Shown here one piece after another: positions 61,505 to 64,000 of a stretch of DNA of 64,000 nt. The translations under genes were made by a program, and so were the position numbers. Numbering within the stretch: the first letter of the stretch is position 1; every line of letters starts with the position of its first letter. A model generated the notes under the pieces. It ran no database searches and had not been told where the DNA came from. It saw only the letters and a list, made by a program, of their open reading frames with translations. Origin of the DNA: Flavobacterium laiguense (GTDB lineage Bacteria > Bacteroidota > Bacteroidia > Flavobacteriales > Flavobacteriaceae); assembly GCF_003097655.1 (NCBI RefSeq), contig NZ_QCZH01000016.1, positions 19,711 through 83,710 of the forward strand. Direction: 5' to 3'.

Positions 61505-63205
61505 ATGAAAAATTATAAAAACAATAAACTAATAAATATAAAAAACAAGGCATTCATTGTTGCCTCCTTTTTTATGGCAATTGCATTCCTTACATCTTGC
61601 AATGAGGATCCTTTAGACAAAGCCCCTTTAGATTCTTACACAGATACAACCACTTGGAATGACTTGAAACTAGCGGAAGCTTTTGCCAATAATCTCTATA
61701 ACATATTACCAACTACCCAACACAATTGGAACACCAGAACAAATCGTAGTTGGGCTTTATCCACTTCGTGTGATGAAGCATATAATAAATTTGACGATTA
61801 CAATTCATCTACAATTAATTCTGGAGCACTCACACCAGACAATGCAGGCGATTTTGATATTTGGAAACCTACTTATTCCATCATCCAAAACTGTAATATC
61901 TTTTTATCCAAAATAGACAATGTTCCAGGAGATGCTGCTTGGCGTAATCGATTAAAAGGGGAAGTTCTTTTTTTAAGAGCTTATGCTTATTTCAAACTGA
62001 CAGTTGATTATGGAGGAGTTCCAATAATTACAGTGCCTTTTGATTTAAATAGCGATTTTAAAGTAGACCGTAGTACCTACGACCAATCTGTTGATTTTAT
62101 TACGGCAGAGTTAGACAAAGCAGCTGATTTATTACCATTAACCACTTCTAGTCTTGGAAGAATAACAAAAGGTGCAGCGCTTGCCATAAAATCAAGAGCT
62201 TTACTTTATGCCGCCAGTCCACAATGGAATACAACTAATGCCGTAACTAAATGGCAAAAAGCATCTGAAGCGGCAAAAGCCGTAATTGATTTAAATATCT
62301 ATGAGCTTTATGACAAAAATTATCCAGATCTTTTCACCACTAATAATTCAGAGATTATTTGCTCTCGTTTGTCTAGTAAAGACCCACAGTGGAGTGCCTT
62401 TAATGGAGTAGAAATGTTCAATTCTCCTAGTGGCTTTCACGGCTGGGCTTCTTTTGCGCCAAGTCAAGGTTTAATAGACGCTTACGGAACAGCGGATGGA
62501 AAAGACATAACAGATCCAACATCAACCTATGATCCCCAAAAACCTTATGTAAACAGAGATCCACGTTTTTATAAAAACATTGTATATGACGGACGTGCTT
62601 ACGGAAAACCAGAATTTTGCCAAGATCGTTATGATGTTGGTAGTTCAAATATAGCAGAATTTTACGAAGGCGGATTAGATTCTCCTCAAGGATGGGATAC
62701 TTGGAATAATAGTGAAACACGCTACACTTTCCGTAAATATTGTGATACTACCTATAATTTCAACAATGATACACAAACGAACAAAGCCTGGATTATTTCT
62801 CGTTTAGGCGAAATTTACCTTAATTATGCAGAGGCACAATTTAAGCTAGGCAATGATGGTAACGCTATTCAATATTTAAATAAGATTAGACAACGTGCCG
62901 GAATAACAGTTCCATTAGCAGGTTTGTCTGGTACTACATTAGAAAATAAAATCCGCAATGAAAGACAAGTTGAATTGTGTTTAGAAGGACATCGTTATTA
63001 TGATGTTCGCCGATGGAAAATCGCTGACGTTACAGAAAACAAACCTTTGATGGGTGTGATTATTACCAAAAACAGTAATGGTACGAAGACCTACAACTAC
63101 ACAAAAGTTCAAAACAGAATTTTCAAACCTCAACATTATTTATTACCTATTCCGATGGATGAAATTAACAGAACGAATCTTTTACAAAATCCAGGTTATA
63201 ATTAA
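61505..63205 (+). CDS. susD: SusD/RagB family nutrient-binding outer membrane lipoprotein
   Basis: This 566-residue surface lipoprotein acts as the lid of the SusC transporter. Start 61505 (MKNYKNNKLINIKNKAFIVA) gives a lipoprotein signal ending LTSC. Features: NEDPLDKAPLDSYTDTTTWN, TPR-like helices (GEVLFLRAYAYFKLTVDYGG), AIKSRALLYAASPQWN, and the C-terminal family motif LNKIRQRAGI...IRNERQVELCLEGHRYYDVR. The last part, PQHYLLPIPMDEINRTNLLQ, is standard. It starts 47 bp after susC, in one operon. Confidence 0.95.
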   Translation: MKNYKNNKLINIKNKAFIVASFFMAIAFLTSCNEDPLDKAPLDSYTDTTTWNDLKLAEAFANNLYNILPTTQHNWNTRTNRSWALSTSCDEAYNKFDDYNSSTINSGALTPDNAGDFDIWKPTYSIIQNCNIFLSKIDNVPGDAAWRNRLKGEVLFLRAYAYFKLTVDYGGVPIITVPFDLNSDFKVDRSTYDQSVDFITAELDKAADLLPLTTSSLGRITKGAALAIKSRALLYAASPQWNTTNAVTKWQKASEAAKAVIDLNIYELYDKNYPDLFTTNNSEIICSRLSSKDPQWSAFNGVEMFNSPSGFHGWASFAPSQGLIDAYGTADGKDITDPTSTYDPQKPYVNRDPRFYKNIVYDGRAYGKPEFCQDRYDVGSSNIAEFYEGGLDSPQGWDTWNNSETRYTFRKYCDTTYNFNNDTQTNKAWIISRLGEIYLNYAEAQFKLGNDGNAIQYLNKIRQRAGITVPLAGLSGTTLENKIRNERQVELCLEGHRYYDVRRWKIADVTENKPLMGVIITKNSNGTKTYNYTKVQNRIFKPQHYLLPIPMDEINRTNLLQNPGYN

Positions 63206-63274
63206 GATTTTGTGTAAGCATGATTAAAACAGTTTAATTTACAAACTGCGATCTATAAATTTTTAAAAAAAAGT

Positions 63275-63302
63275 CAAACCCACTATGTAAATTGTGGGTT
63301 TG
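63275..63302 (+). terminator. Hairpin after susD, possible terminator or attenuator
   Basis: CAAACCCAC (63275-63283) is perfectly inverted as GTGGGTTTG (63294-63302), loop 10 nt, followed by CTTTCAATTATTTT. The weak T run suggests partial readthrough into the TIG lipoprotein gene. A second stem, AACTTTTA/TAAAAGTT, lies at about 63425-63447. Confidence 0.55.
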
Positions 63303-63515
63303 CTTTCAATTATTTTAATCAGAAACAGAAAACTGACGATTCGATTTTTCTCAAAAAAACAAATGGTATCTGCATATCAAGTGAGCAGGACCGTAGTTGA
63401 GTCACAACTGCTAAGCAATCACTGAACTTTTATAAAAATAAAAGTTTTTGTGAAGTAAGTACCAATGATGAGGTGCGAATTGCATGTACCGTTAAAAAAC
63501 AATAAATATCAACAT

Positions 63516-63992
63516 ATGAAAAACTTTTTTTATAGTCTATTACTGATACTATTCAGTATACTTACGTCATGTGCAAAAGATGATTCTTCTGAAACAACTA
63601 ATAGCTCTAAATCTCCCTTTATTTCTGATATATATCCATTATCTGGATTGGCAGGAACAAAAGTTTTTATAAAAGGCACTAATTTAACAGATGGAGTAAA
63701 TAGCCCTCAAGTATTATTAAATACGACGAGTGTTACCCCTACAAGTAGTTCCGCTACAACGGTAGAATTTTCGTCTCCACAAGGTGGAACTTCGGGCTTA
63801 ATAGAGCTGCAACTTGCAGCTAATTCTCAAAAAACCAAAGGCTATAATTATACCTATACCACAAAAGCACCAAGTTGGAAGATTTTGTTTTTGATAGTGC
63901 AAAAAGTAGACTATACCTATACGGTGGAAAAACCGGTCAAATTGACCACCCCATTCCAGTGTAAATTGACCACCAGTTTCGGAGTAAATTGA
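63516..63992 (+). pseudogene. TIG/IPT-domain lipoprotein, truncated by a mobile element
   Basis: From ATG 63516 the protein has a lipoprotein signal (MKNFFYSLLLILFSILTSC) and one IPT/TIG beta-sandwich (PFISDIYPLSGLAGTKVFIK to KGYNYTYTTKAPSW). Such lipoproteins directly after susD usually act as surface glycan-binding proteins. After about 63885 the frame leaves TIG-like sequence, enters repeated AATTGACCACC DNA and stops at 63990-63992. The normal C-terminal part is missing. An upstream start at 63465 is less likely. The truncation is inferred from context and not from comparison with an intact copy. Confidence 0.6.
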
Positions 63993-64000
63993 CCACCACT
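63890..64000. mobile_element. Terminal part of a probable IS21-like insertion sequence (cut by window end)
   Basis: AATTGACCACC occurs three times at 63940-63950, 63964-63974 and 63987-63997, spaced 24 and 23 bp. Multiple short terminal repeats of this kind, recognised by IstA, are typical of IS21-family ends. The palindrome-like GGTCAAATTGACC lies at the first copy. No transposase gene is inside the window. The exact junction with the host gene, between about 63885 and 63930, cannot be fixed here. Confidence 0.5.

Noticed and set aside
1..64000. CRISPR arrays, tRNA and rRNA genes
   Set aside because: I saw no regularly spaced long direct repeats with unique spacers and no tRNA cloverleaf or rRNA-like stretch. 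The AGATTTT arrays are short tandem heptamers.

Overview
The window is a chromosomal stretch of a Flavobacterium-like member of the Bacteroidetes. Several things point there: AT-rich DNA; Bacteroidetes-type promoters (a TAnnTTTG -7 box, sometimes with TTG near -33) in front of many genes; a SusC/SusD pair; TIG, MORN_2 and CarboxypepD_reg-like secreted proteins; a short NuoG; and dispersed AT-rich intergenic repeats. All assignments come from reading the sequence and recalling families. No database search was run.

Layout. 1-4.3 kb: sucB and sucA (2-oxoglutarate dehydrogenase E2 and E1) on the minus strand. 4.3-6.5 kb: a small outer-membrane protein, a hypothetical and a polyprenyl synthetase. 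6.6-21.9 kb: two paralogous multidrug-type efflux operons, each tetR-tolC-membrane fusion protein-RND pump; the first is preceded by a YceI-like gene. Between them lies a REP-associated tyrosine transposase (RAYT) flanked by mirrored REP hairpins. 22-29 kb: a structured intergenic element, a DUF3754-like membrane protein, three secreted CarboxypepD_reg-like proteins (two are tandem duplicates), a DUF4242 protein, a MORN_2 protein and a TlpA-type thioredoxin. 29.3-31.4 kb: aspS and a cold-shock gene. 31.5-45 kb: a complete 14-gene complex I operon, nuoA to nuoN. 45-47.8 kb: a DsbA/FrnE-like protein and a umuC-umuD pair. 47.8-64 kb: an alpha-galactoside/galactose locus with sglT, galE, galT, galK, a GH36 alpha-galactosidase and galM on the minus strand, a divergent GntR-type regulator, then susC, susD and a TIG lipoprotein gene cut by what looks like the end of an IS21-like element at the window edge.

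The two strongest regulatory signals are new readings of the intergenic DNA. (1) GGAAAC-N16-GTTTCC occurs four times, always exactly 4 bp upstream of a -7 box, twice before each efflux operon. It is the likely shared operator of the two near-identical TetR regulators. (2) The gal operon and susC have almost superimposable promoters: ACTGGTAGGKACTGGT, exactly 22 bp, then TAWTTTTGGATTTCA, in the same orientation. This ties outer-membrane uptake to intracellular galactose catabolism, probably through the divergent GntR-type regulator acting from an activator-like position.

How the sugar locus should work (inference): SusC/SusD import galactosides across the outer membrane, the exported GH36 enzyme releases galactose, a sodium symporter carries it inward, and GalM/GalK/GalT/GalE convert it to UDP-glucose and glucose-1-phosphate.
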